A stretch of DNA of 64,000 nucleotides from Sedimenticola sp. (GCA_026992075.1 JALXAM010000036.1:62001-126000); one strand, 5' to 3'. Counted from the stretch's first letter, positions 50,984-60,430 are shown. The notes: generated by a model not told the origin, from the sequence alone. A program made the numbers and translations.

Positions 50984-52930
50984 ATGACCCCTCCCAGCGG
51001 TCGCGTGGAGGTGCTGCCCGCTGCTCCCGCCAGAAGTAGCGGGCAGCTGGGCTCGCGGCGGCTGCGGGTGTTTCTGCTGGTGCTGGCGCTCTGTCTGGTG
51101 GTGGGGTTGAGTTGGGATTTCCTGCGGCCACCGCTCTACCGGGCATCGGCGAATCTGCTCACGGTGGCACCTCCCGGGCTGGACGAGCCCGCGGGTGAAG
51201 CGGACCTGCAGCACGTGGCCATCCAGCGCCAGCGGCTGCTGGGGCAGCCGGTACTGGAGGCGGTGGCCCGGAAACTGTCGGAAAAGGATCCCGCCCTGGG
51301 AGAACTTTCCGCCGACCAGCTCCGCGTCTGGATCCGGGTACTGCCGGTTCCCGGTACCAACCTGGTGGAACTGCGGGCCGAGGGAACCGAGCCGCTGTTT
51401 CTCTCGGCGCTGGTCAACACCTGGATCGAAACCTATCTGGAAGAGCGTGCCCGGGAGGTGGCGCGACTGGACGCGGAGACGGTACAGGTGCTGCGCGACC
51501 GTCACCAGGCCATGGGCCGCAAGATCGAGGAGAAGCGCCGGGAGCTGCGGGAGTTCCGGGAACGCCACAGCATTCTCAGCACGGCGCGGGACGAGAACGA
51601 GGTGCTTTCCCGCCTCAAGGGGCTGCAGGAGTCGCTCAATGCCGCCATCGACGAGCGCACCCGGGCTCAAGCCAGGCTGGAGGCCATCAAGGCCGCCATC
51701 GCTCGCGGCGATACGCTGGTTCCCGAAGAGGACAAACGCAGCTATGCGGAGATGGTGAAGCGGGCCCAGGAACTGCGGGAACAGGTGGCGGAACTGGAAC
51801 GCAGGTACACCCAGGCCTACATTCAGCGTTCTGCCTCGCTGCGGGTGATCCCGGAGAAACTGGAGAAGCTGGAGCGCAAGATCCGGGACTATCAGCGCCG
51901 GGGTCAGGCCTACCTGCTGGACAACGCCCGCCAGGAGCTGGTGGCGGCACAAAAGACGGCCGCTTCGCTGCAGCAGCAGCTGAGGGAGATGCAGCAACAG
52001 GCTTCGGAGTTCAGCGCCCGTTTCGCGGAGTACGAGGCCATGCAGGAGGATCTGGCCAGCATGGAGGCGCAGCAGCGGGAGTTGCAGGAGCGGTTGGTGA
52101 AGGTGGAGACCAGCAACCGCAAGAAGTATCCCCAGGTGCAGGTGGTGGAATGGGCCCACCCGCCGGCGCAGCCGGTGGAACCCAAATACTGGCGGGATGC
52201 CGGGGTGATCCTTATCGTCTCGCTGGTGGTGGCATTGCTGGCAGTGTGGTTGGTGGACTTCCTGCGACCGCTGGCGCCGGAGCCTGGACCACCGATGGAA
52301 GTTGCCCTCTATCCCTCCCGTGAGGCGCTGGCGCGGGAGCAGGGAGAGAGGATTTCCTCACTTGAACCGCCACGGCGGCAGCTTCCCGACACCCCACCAT
52401 CGGTGCTGCCCGAGAACGAGATCCGTCTCCTGCTGGCGCAGGAGGATCCCCTGATCCGGCAGCTGGCGGCCCTGCTGCTCACCGGCCTTTCCGCGGCGGA
52501 GATCCTGGCCCTGGAGCCCAGGGACCTGGATCCGGAGAGCGGGGTCGTCCGGGTGCCCTCGGAGCCGCCCCGTGAGCTGAAGCTGGCGCCGGGTGTGCGC
52601 GCTTGGTTCATTCGTGAAGGCAGGCCCTGGCTGGCTTGGCAAGGGCTGGATGCCTTCGACCGGGAAGAGCTGGAGGCCCGGCTGCAGCTTGGCGCGCGGG
52701 AGGCGGGATTGGCCGATGTGGAGCGGGTGAGCGCCGAATCATTGCGCAACCACTATCTGCGCTACCTGTTGGAGCAGGGTCTCCAGGCCAGCGAGCTGGA
52801 GGGGGTGGCTGGCCGGGTGCCGGCACGTTACCTGCTCCAGCTTGCCGCTCATGCGCCTCCCGGCAGCCGCCGCACCTTGGCGGAGGTGTCGCTGACACAT
52901 CCGCTCCTGGAGGGGCCTCAGGTCACCTGA
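50984..52930 (+). CDS. Chain-length determinant fused to a degenerate tyrosine-recombinase domain
   Basis: This 648-residue protein begins like a Wzz/GumC co-polymerase: TM1 28-45, Wzz motif RPPLYRASANLLTVAPPG, a coiled coil of about 150-380, an RPVEPKYWRD-like junction and TM2 407-424. After a proline-rich linker the C-terminus (about 475-645) resembles the catalytic domain of XerC/D recombinases: LLLTGLSAAEILALEPRDLD, then SGVVRVP, then ESLRNHYLRYLLEQGLQASE. Catalytic residues are lost: Ser503 replaces the first Arg, Glu585 the first His and Arg the LGH His; Arg588 is kept. The domain is cytoplasmic, where Wzc carries a kinase. It cannot recombine DNA; it may bind DNA or a protein partner. 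Confidence 0.85.
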   Translation: MTPPSGRVEVLPAAPARSSGQLGSRRLRVFLLVLALCLVVGLSWDFLRPPLYRASANLLTVAPPGLDEPAGEADLQHVAIQRQRLLGQPVLEAVARKLSEKDPALGELSADQLRVWIRVLPVPGTNLVELRAEGTEPLFLSALVNTWIETYLEERAREVARLDAETVQVLRDRHQAMGRKIEEKRRELREFRERHSILSTARDENEVLSRLKGLQESLNAAIDERTRAQARLEAIKAAIARGDTLVPEEDKRSYAEMVKRAQELREQVAELERRYTQAYIQRSASLRVIPEKLEKLERKIRDYQRRGQAYLLDNARQELVAAQKTAASLQQQLREMQQQASEFSARFAEYEAMQEDLASMEAQQRELQERLVKVETSNRKKYPQVQVVEWAHPPAQPVEPKYWRDAGVILIVSLVVALLAVWLVDFLRPLAPEPGPPMEVALYPSREALAREQGERISSLEPPRRQLPDTPPSVLPENEIRLLLAQEDPLIRQLAALLLTGLSAAEILALEPRDLDPESGVVRVPSEPPRELKLAPGVRAWFIREGRPWLAWQGLDAFDREELEARLQLGAREAGLADVERVSAESLRNHYLRYLLEQGLQASELEGVAGRVPARYLLQLAAHAPPGSRRTLAEVSLTHPLLEGPQVT

Positions 52931-53538
52931 AACAGGTATTCCTGAAAGCCGTTTTGCAGCAGCCGCGACTGACGCACCCGGACACCCGGCAGCCACCTTT
53001 CCAGTGTGCGGCGTGAGTGGCGGGGCGTCTGGATGGTGGATCCGGGATCATGCCGCCATTCCATCTGCCCATCCTCCAGCAGCAGGAATTCCCCTGGCTG
53101 CGAGGGCATCTCCCCCCGGGTCTGGATGAAGGCGTGCAGCCAGCTTCCCGGCCCCAGGTGGGGTAGCAAATGGCCCAGCAGCAGGCTCAGCGGCTCCGGT
53201 TCCAGGTAGTCCAGCAGGTTCCAGCAGAGCACCAGGTCGAAACGGGCTTCCGGCGGCAACGGCAGCAGGCGGGCGGGGTCGGGCGGTGGATCCTCTTCCC
53301 GGAGCCGCCAGGCCGGCAGTTCCTCCGCCAGCGCCGCCACCTGCAGCCGGCAGCGGAAGCGGGAAAAGAAGGTCACGTGGTTGCCGGAAGCCCGGGCCAG
53401 GTCGAGGATCCGGTATTTGCGCCCGGGTTCCCGCTCCAGCGACTGCAGAAGCTGGCGAAAAGCGGGCGCGCTCAGCCGTTCCCCGCCGGCTTCCTCCGGT
53501 GTTGCGGGCGGCCTGCTGCTCCGGGAGAAGAGTGCCAT
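52918..53538 (-). CDS. Methyltransferase-fold protein with degenerate SAM motif
   Basis: This 206-residue protein has the topology of a class I methyltransferase. Motif I is ILDLARASGNHVTFF (residues about 44-58) instead of DxGxGxG, followed by RFDLVLCWNLLDYLEPEP and a strand GSWLHAFIQTRG. SAM binding is therefore doubtful. It overlaps the end of the chain-length/recombinase gene by 13 bp in convergent orientation and follows the bactofilin gene by 12 bp on the same strand. Confidence 0.7.
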   Translation of the reverse strand: MALFSRSSRPPATPEEAGGERLSAPAFRQLLQSLEREPGRKYRILDLARASGNHVTFFSRFRCRLQVAALAEELPAWRLREEDPPPDPARLLPLPPEARFDLVLCWNLLDYLEPEPLSLLLGHLLPHLGPGSWLHAFIQTRGEMPSQPGEFLLLEDGQMEWRHDPGSTIQTPRHSRRTLERWLPGVRVRQSRLLQNGFQEYLFQVT

Positions 53539-53550
53539 TCCCGGTCGGAA

Positions 53551-54012
53551 TCAGGCGCTCTTGCTCTTGGGCGTGGTTTTCAGCGCCGGCGCCTCGGGCT
53601 TCGCGTCCATGTCGATGCTGCCCTTGAAAGAGGCTCCCTCCTCGAGGATCACCTTGGGCGCAACGATGTTGCCCCGCACCCGGCCCGAGGCGGTGATGGT
53701 CACCTTTTCGCCGCCGGTGAGATCGCCCACCAGCTCGCCACGCACGGTGATGGTACGGGCGAAGGCGTTGGCCTTGATGCGCCCCTGCTCCCCCACGGTG
53801 AGGTTGTGCGCCTCCAGGTGGATGGTGCCCTCCACCTGGCCCTGGATGAGCAGGTCCTCCTCCCCGGTGAGCTCACCGTTGAGCCTGATGGAAGGGCCGA
53901 TGGTGGTGGTCTGGCCGCCGGCGGAACTCTTGGGTGGGGCCGGTTGCAGTGGCGCGGTAGCGGAGCTCTTCTCCTCCTGCTGCGATGCGGCTTTTTTCGA
54001 TTTGTCGAACAT
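53551..54012 (-). CDS. Bactofilin (polymer-forming cytoskeletal protein)
   Basis: This 153-residue protein has a disordered Lys/Ala/Pro-rich N-terminus (1-40) and a right-handed beta-helix (residues 40-130; repeats such as GELTGEEDLLIQGQVEGTIHLE and GRVRGNIVAPKVILEEGASFKGSI) typical of bactofilins. These self-assemble into membrane-associated filaments that position cell-wall or EPS machinery. The ATG at MFDKSKKAAS has GGAGA upstream. Co-transcribed with the methyltransferase-like gene. Confidence 0.92.
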   Translation of the reverse strand: MFDKSKKAASQQEEKSSATAPLQPAPPKSSAGGQTTTIGPSIRLNGELTGEEDLLIQGQVEGTIHLEAHNLTVGEQGRIKANAFARTITVRGELVGDLTGGEKVTITASGRVRGNIVAPKVILEEGASFKGSIDMDAKPEAPALKTTPKSKSA

Positions 54013-54101
54013 GGATGTCTCCTTGGTGGTGTGAAACGGATCTCTTTTAGCCTTTTTGTCCTGCGCATTTGGTGCGCGGCGTCTCATTTTTCATGCTTCT
54101 G

Positions 54102-55069
54102 TCAATAGAGATGACAGGCCACCCGGTGCGGGATTCCGCCCTCTTTTATCGGCCGCCAATCGGGCATTTCGCGGCGGCACACCGGCATCGCTTCGGGACA
54201 GCGGGTGTGGAAGGGACAACCCGGGGGCGGGTGCAAAGGGGAGGGAATCTCCCCCTGGAGCAGGATGCGCCGGGAGCGCCACTTCGGGTCAGGCACCGGG
54301 ATGGCCGACAGCAGCGCCCGGGTGTAGGGATGGCGGGGGTCGCGATACAGCTCGTCCGTCGGCGCGGTCTCCACCAGCCGGCCCAGGTACATCACCCCCA
54401 CCTGGTCGCTGATGTGCTGAACCACCGCCAGGTCGTGGGAGATGAAGAGAAAGCTGATCCCCAGCTCCCGCTGCAGGCGGGCGATGAGGTTGAGTACCTG
54501 GGACTGCACCGAGACGTCCAGCGCCGAGACCGCCTCGTCTGCGACGATGAACTTGGGGTCCAGGGTCAGTGCCCGGGCGATGCCGATGCGCTGGCGCTGG
54601 CCGCCGGAGAATTCGTGGGGATAGCGGTGCAGCACCTCCGGCCCCAGGCCCACGATGTGCAACAGTTCCAGCACCTTCTCGCGCCGCGATTCCGGGGTGC
54701 CCAGGCGATGCACCTCCATGGGCTCCAGCAGGGTCTGCAATATGGTGCGCCGCGGGCTGAGGGAGGCGTAAGGGTCCTGGAAGATGATCTGCATGTGGCG
54801 ACGCTGGCGGGTGAGCGCACGGCGTTCGAGGGCGGTGATGTCGGTGCCGTCCAGCAGCACCCGGCCGCCGGTGGGCTCGTGCAGGCGCAGGATGGCGCGT
54901 CCCAGGGTGGACTTGCCGCAGCCAGACTCCCCCACCAGGCCGAAGGTCTGGCCCCGCGGCAGGTCGAAGCTCACCCCGTCCACCGCTTTCAGCCAGCCGG
55001 TGACGCGGCGGAAGAAGCCGCCGCGGACCGGGAAGTGCTTGCGCAAATTCCTCACTTGCAGCAGCGGCT

Positions 55070-55073
<4 letters not shown>
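54102..55073 (-). CDS. Oligopeptide/dipeptide ABC transporter ATPase (OppF/DppF-type)
   Basis: This 323-residue ATPase has Walker [14 protein letters not shown], signature [15 protein letters not shown] and Walker [13 protein letters not shown]. The C-terminal oligo_HPY domain contains the Cys-rich [19 protein letters not shown], which can hold an Fe-S cluster. The ATG overlaps the upstream ATPase stop (ATGA); a GTG 12 bp earlier is less likely. It powers uptake with the other ATPase and the two permeases. Confidence 0.95.
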
Positions 55074-56067
<994 letters not shown>

Positions 56068-56071
<4 letters not shown>

Positions 56072-56940
56072 GCGGCCACCTTCTTCGGGTCGAGGGCGTC
56101 CTGGAGGGCGTCGGCGAACATGTTGAAGGCCATCACCAGGAAGAACAGGAAGAGGGAGGCGGTGATGAAGTTGGAGAAGTGGCCCGCCTGCACCTCCTGG
56201 GTGGACTCGGCGATCATCAGTCCCCAGGAGACCCCGTCGGTGACGCCCAGGCCGAGGAAGCTGAGGATCACCTCGGACTTGATGGCGCCGACGAAGACGA
56301 TGGTGGCCTGCACCAGCAGGATGTGGAAGGTGTTGGGGGTGATGTGGCGGAAGATGATGAGGCGCCGGGGCAGACCGATGGCGCGTGCCGCCTCCACGAA
56401 CTCGAAGTTCTTGAGCTTGATCACCTCGCCCCGCACCAGGCGCGCGGTGGTGGTCCAGAAGGTGGCGATCATGGCGATGTGCATGGCATAGGGGTAGCCT
56501 TGGAGGGCGTAGGCCAGGGCGGCGACGAAGAGGTAGAAGGGGATGGCATCCAGCACTCCCATGAGCCAGAGGATGAGCTCGTCCACCCAGCTGTTGGAGA
56601 AGTAACCGGCCAGTGCGCCGAAGAAGCCGCCCAGCAGGGTGGAGAGCACCGCCACCACCAGGCCCACCTCGAAAGCGGTCTTGGTGCTGTAGATGGCGCG
56701 TTCGAAGATGTCCTGACCGATGATGTTGGTGCCCAGCCAGTGATCCGGGCCCGGCGGCGCCCACATGGGGCCGTCCACCTGGCTCCAGCCCTGACCCCAG
56801 AGTCCCAGCCAGACCCCCAGGGCGACGATGAAGTAGAGCGCCACCACCCCCAGCGAGACCACCCCGATACGGTCGCGCCGGAACTTGTACCAGGCCTTGG
56901 CCCAGAGGGAGGTTCGTTCGCTGGAACGATCCCTGGTCAT
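56068..56940 (-). CDS. Oligopeptide ABC transporter permease (OppC/DppC-type)
   Basis: This 290-residue permease has an N-terminal cytoplasmic stretch, six predicted helices and the EAA loop [21 protein letters not shown] that docks with the ATPase. [20 protein letters not shown] is the typical OppC periplasmic motif. I use the ATG at [11 protein letters not shown]; the longer frame reads through a palindromic repeat. Confidence 0.93.
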
Positions 56941-56963
56941 GACGCCGTTTCCTCCGGCCCGCC

Positions 56964-57063
56964 CCTCCCGGCAGTGCCTGGCGGGACCGCTACGAGCACC
57001 TCCCTGTGCGCTCGGCCTCGGCCCTCCCTGGCCTCGGACGTCCCGCCAGGCACTGTCGGGAGG
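56964..57063. repeat. Palindromic repeat with conserved core and locus-specific arms, copy C4
   Basis: Arms 56964-56987 and 57040-57063 pair over 24 nt with one G-T. Arm sequence starts CCTCCCGGCAGTGCCTGG. The core reads in the opposite direction to copy C2 next door and shares CGCTCGGCCTCGGC and CCTCGGACG with it. C4 and C2 fill most of the 310-bp gap between oppC- and oppB-type genes; no gene is there. Confidence 0.72.
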
Positions 57064-57121
57064 AGCTCGGCGCCGAACCGGGTTCCCGCACAAGGGACCC
57101 TGTTCCACTTACGGTTGGTGA

Positions 57122-57225
57122 GAGGTTCCGGGTGGCCGGTGGCGGGGCGTCCGAGGCAGGGATGCCGAGGCCGAGCGTACAGGGATGTATTCACTGCGTC
57201 CCCGCCACCGGCCACCCGGAACCTC
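57122..57225. repeat. Palindromic repeat with conserved core and locus-specific arms, copy C2
   Basis: Perfect 26-nt arms (57122-57147, starting GAGGTTCCGGGTGGCC; complement 57200-57225) enclose a core with GGCAGGGATGCC and ACAGGGATGTATTCACTGCG. The core matches C1 (19949) but the arms do not, apart from the inner GGCGGGG. Confidence 0.8.
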
Positions 57226-57250
57226 GGGATCGGTCTTGGTTCGGCAGGGC

Positions 57251-58204
57251 TCATTTCAGGCTCACCCTCGGGTCCACCACCTTGTAGAGGATGTCGTTGA
57301 GGATCAGCACCAGCACGAAGAGCACCGCCGTGAGCCCCACCACCGCCTTGAGCACCGGCTGGTCCCCGGTGGTGATGGCGTCGTAGGTCACCAGGCCCAC
57401 GCCGGGGATGCCGAAATAGCTCTCGATGAGCAGGGCGCCGGAGACCACCACGAAGGGGATGGAGAACATGATGCGGGTGATGATGGGGATGAGGGCGTTC
57501 TTCAGCACGTGCTTGAACATCAGTTCCATGGGCGGGGTGCCGAAGGCGCGGGCGGTGCGCACGTGGTCGCGCTCCATCTCCTCCACCAGCACGGCGCGGT
57601 AGAAACGGGTGTTGTAGCCCAGGGCGACGAACACCGTGGCCAGGGTGGGCACGGTGACATAGCGCAGATAGTCGCCGAAATCGTAGACGTTCCAGCCCCG
57701 CACCGGGAACCAGCCCAGGCCGTAGTTGGACGAGAAGAGGATCTGGAAGGCGATGATGACGATGAGGAAGCTGATGCTCATGCCCACCACCGAGCCCCCC
57801 ATGATCAGCTTGTCCAGCCAGCGCCCCCGCCGCCAGGTGGCCACCATTCCCAGGGCGACGCCCAGCAGGTTGCCGAGCACGAAGCCGGGCAGGATCAGCG
57901 CCAGCGAGATGGGGATGGTACGCTTGAGGATGGAGCTCACCCGCTCGCCGGTGGAGTCGGAATAGCCGAAGTCCAGGGTGGCCAGCTCCTTCAGATATTC
58001 CAGGTAGCGGGTGAGGAAGGGGCGGTCGTAGCCGAGCTGGTGGCGGATCTCCCGAATCTGCTCCTCCGTGGCGTTCTTGCCGATGAGATCGTAGGTCTTG
58101 TCGGGACCGAAATAGACCATCAGCAGGAAGCTGATGAGGGTCACCCCCAGGATCAGCGGGATCCCGGTGACGAGCTTGCGCAGGGCGTACTGGAGCATCT
58201 CCAT
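57251..58204 (-). CDS. Oligopeptide ABC transporter permease (OppB/DppB-type)
   Basis: This 317-residue permease opens LQYALRKLVTGIPLILGVTLISFLL (family signature, first helix) and has six helices. The EAA-type loop is RTARAFGTPPMELMFKHVLKNALIP and SYFGIPGVGLVTYDA the late motif. It is separated from the solute-binding gene by 351 bp and from the oppC-type gene by 310 bp, both filled with structured repeats, an unusual break in an otherwise tight opp operon. Confidence 0.93.
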   Translation of the reverse strand: MEMLQYALRKLVTGIPLILGVTLISFLLMVYFGPDKTYDLIGKNATEEQIREIRHQLGYDRPFLTRYLEYLKELATLDFGYSDSTGERVSSILKRTIPISLALILPGFVLGNLLGVALGMVATWRRGRWLDKLIMGGSVVGMSISFLIVIIAFQILFSSNYGLGWFPVRGWNVYDFGDYLRYVTVPTLATVFVALGYNTRFYRAVLVEEMERDHVRTARAFGTPPMELMFKHVLKNALIPIITRIMFSIPFVVVSGALLIESYFGIPGVGLVTYDAITTGDQPVLKAVVGLTAVLFVLVLILNDILYKVVDPRVSLK

Positions 58205-58279
58205 GGCGGGCCTATTCTAGCAGCCGACGGAGCTTGAGAGCCCACAGCCCTGGATCATTGCGTCTTGTGTCCCGGGCAG

Positions 58280-58540
58280 GCCGGATTCCTTTCCTTTTCA
58301 GCAGGAACGCCGTAAGGGCACCTCGAAAAATTCGAGGTGCCCGTGCGGGATATGGAAGTCCCGCCGTTTTCAATCACGCAAGTGATTGAAAATGAAGCAA
58401 ACCGGAAACCGCGTTTTCGGTTTGCGTGGAGAAAAATTGCCTGGACGGCAATTTTTCGAGATCCCCCTAAATACCTCCATGTAGGCTTCGCAGCGGCATC
58501 CCTGCCGCCGAGATCCCGCTGAAAAGGAAAGGAATCCGGC
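58280..58540. repeat. Palindromic repeat with conserved core and locus-specific arms, copy C3 (interrupted)
   Basis: Perfect 23-nt arms are at 58280-58302 (starting GCCGGATTCCTTTCC) and 58518-58540. The core, in reverse orientation, contains the CCATGTAGGCTTCGCAGCGGC and GGCATCCCTGCC motifs of copy C1. It is split by a 152-bp insert (58316-58467). Without the insert the core aligns base by base with C1, including GGAACGCCG next to the break. The gap between the oppB-type and binding-protein genes (58205-58555) holds nothing else. Confidence 0.78.
58316..58467. mobile_element. Five-hairpin element, copy B
   Basis: This 152-bp element is flanked by TAA on both sides (58313-58315 and 58468-58470). 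Its ends form imperfect inverted repeats (GGGCACCTCGAAAAATT and the complement of AATTTTTCGAGATCCCC). Five hairpins follow in the order seen in copy A when read on the minus strand: AAAAATTGCC/GGCAATTTTT, GCAAACCG/CGGTTTGC, TTTTCAATCAC/GTGATTGAAAA, GCGGGA/TCCCGC, GGGCACCTCGA/TCGAGGTGCCC. Non-coding. Confidence 0.72.
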
Positions 58541-58555
58541 TCCACGGCACGTCAT

Positions 58556-60361
58556 TCACTCCCCGTCCCTCCCGGGCAGCACGTCCACGTACTTGAGGTG
58601 GAAGCCCCCCACGATGGACTGGTCGGGAAAGCTCACCACCTTCTTGTGCCACAGCAGGATGTAGCGGCGCGACAGGCCGGAGATGGTGACGCAGGCGTCC
58701 TGCACGATCCGGTTCATGCGGCGGTAGATGCGGGTCCTCTCCGGCGAGGGCTGCATCACCGAGCTCTTTTCGTAGAGCCGGTTGTACTCGGGGTCGTCGA
58801 AGTTGGAGGCGTTGGAGCCGGGGGAGCCGTTGGGGCCGTAAAACAGCTGCAGAGTGTTTTCGGCGTCGGGGTAGTCCAGTCCCCAGCCCATGCCCACGAT
58901 CATGATCTTGGCCTGCTTCACCGCCTTGTTGTAGTCGCCGAAGCTGGCGTAGGAGTCGAACAGGATCTTTTCCTTGGGATAGCCGATGCGGGTGAGCCAG
59001 GCGCGGAACTGTTCGAACATCTGGCGCGAAGTCACCGAGGCCACGCCGCCGTAGGTGAGCTCTGGCAGATCGGTGGCGCTCCAGCCCGCCTCCTTCAGCA
59101 GCCGTTTCGCCTTTTCCGGGTCGTGGCGGATCGACTCCCTCGGTGCCTCGGGATCATACTCCGGCACCACCGGCGGGATGATGCCGGGAAAGACCAGGCC
59201 CATGTCGTTGTAGAAGGTGCGGTTGCGCTCGTTCCAATCGAAGGCGTAGCGGATGGCGCAGCGCAGGGCGTGGTTGCGCTTCTCCCGTTCGGGATCCGGG
59301 TTGTAGCCGATCTTCGGATCCTTCATGTTGAAATCGGTGTGGACGAAGCCATTTTCCAGCCCGCTCAGATAGAAGTAGCGCCGGGCATATTGCGGCTTGA
59401 GCACCACCTGCGGCTGCTTTTCCAGCAGCACCTCGTCCAGCAGCTCCCTGGGGATGGTGGCGAACTGGATCTCGTCCCCTTTGGTGAAGGAATTCCAGCG
59501 CGACAGACTCTCCTTGATGAAATGGATCTCCAGGCGGTCCACCAGGGGTGGGACCTTGCCCTGGATCTCCTCGATGCCGTATTTCGCCTGGGTCTTGGGA
59601 TCGTATCCCTCGTAGGCTAGGTCGATGGGCTCCTTCCGATACTTGGGGTTGCGCACCAGCACCGCCCGCACCGCATCGAAGGTCTGCAACCGGAAGGGGC
59701 CCGATCCCACCGGGTGGATGGAGAACTCGCGGCCGTAGTATTCCACCGCCTCGCGCGGCACGATGGCGGAGAAGCCCTGGGCCAGGGTGTGCACCAGCTG
59801 CGGGAAGGGGCGGGTGAGGCGGATGCGGATGGTGTAGCGGTCCAGCGCCTGCAGGCCCGGTACCTCGCGGTCGTAGTCGGCGCCGGCCTTCTTCCACGCC
59901 TCCATGCCCTGGATCCTGCCGGCCCAGAGCCAGCTTCCCTGGGAGCGCATTTTGGGGTCGAAGTGGCGCTTCATGGAGTAGACGAAGTCGCTGGCGGTGA
60001 GTTCGCGCCCTTTTCCGCCGGGGAAGGCCGGGTCGTCGATGAAATGGACTCCCTTCTTGATGCGGATGGTGTAGGTCAGCCCATCCGCCGACACCTCGGG
60101 CATCGCCTCGGCCAGGTTGGGCTTGAGCTGGTAGGGTCGCGCCAGGTACTTGTAGGCGTAGAGGGTGTCGTAGAGGTTCACCACCAGGTGGTTGGCGTAG
60201 ACGGTGGCCGACTGCACCGGGTCCAGACTGGTGGGGCGGCCGCCCAGGGAGTGGCGGTAGACCTTCAGCCCCTCGATGTCCGGCCCGTCGCTGCAGGCGG
60301 ACAGCAGCGCCAGCGCCGCCAGGAGCAGGATGCAACGGAGCAGTCGGGGGAGGATCGGCAT
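58556..60361 (-). CDS. Oligopeptide-type extracellular solute-binding lipoprotein (SBP family 5)
   Basis: This 601-residue lipoprotein has a signal with lipobox LLSAC near residue 23. SBP-5 features follow: YRHSLGGRPTSLDPVQS, TYTIRIKKGVHFIDDPAFPG, HPVGSGPFRL and RHDPEKAKRLLKEAGW. It binds peptides or another oligo-ligand in the periplasm for the B/C/D/F-type complex encoded downstream. Slightly longer than OppA. The start is the ATG at MPILPRLLRC; a further-upstream frame would cover the divergent PHP gene. Confidence 0.92.
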   Translation of the reverse strand: MPILPRLLRCILLLAALALLSACSDGPDIEGLKVYRHSLGGRPTSLDPVQSATVYANHLVVNLYDTLYAYKYLARPYQLKPNLAEAMPEVSADGLTYTIRIKKGVHFIDDPAFPGGKGRELTASDFVYSMKRHFDPKMRSQGSWLWAGRIQGMEAWKKAGADYDREVPGLQALDRYTIRIRLTRPFPQLVHTLAQGFSAIVPREAVEYYGREFSIHPVGSGPFRLQTFDAVRAVLVRNPKYRKEPIDLAYEGYDPKTQAKYGIEEIQGKVPPLVDRLEIHFIKESLSRWNSFTKGDEIQFATIPRELLDEVLLEKQPQVVLKPQYARRYFYLSGLENGFVHTDFNMKDPKIGYNPDPEREKRNHALRCAIRYAFDWNERNRTFYNDMGLVFPGIIPPVVPEYDPEAPRESIRHDPEKAKRLLKEAGWSATDLPELTYGGVASVTSRQMFEQFRAWLTRIGYPKEKILFDSYASFGDYNKAVKQAKIMIVGMGWGLDYPDAENTLQLFYGPNGSPGSNASNFDDPEYNRLYEKSSVMQPSPERTRIYRRMNRIVQDACVTISGLSRRYILLWHKKVVSFPDQSIVGGFHLKYVDVLPGRDGE

Positions 60362-60430
60362 GGTGTCAATGGTCTCGGTGGAGGCAAGGGAGTATAACCA
60401 AAGCGGTGCGAGGTGGTACCATGCGCCACC

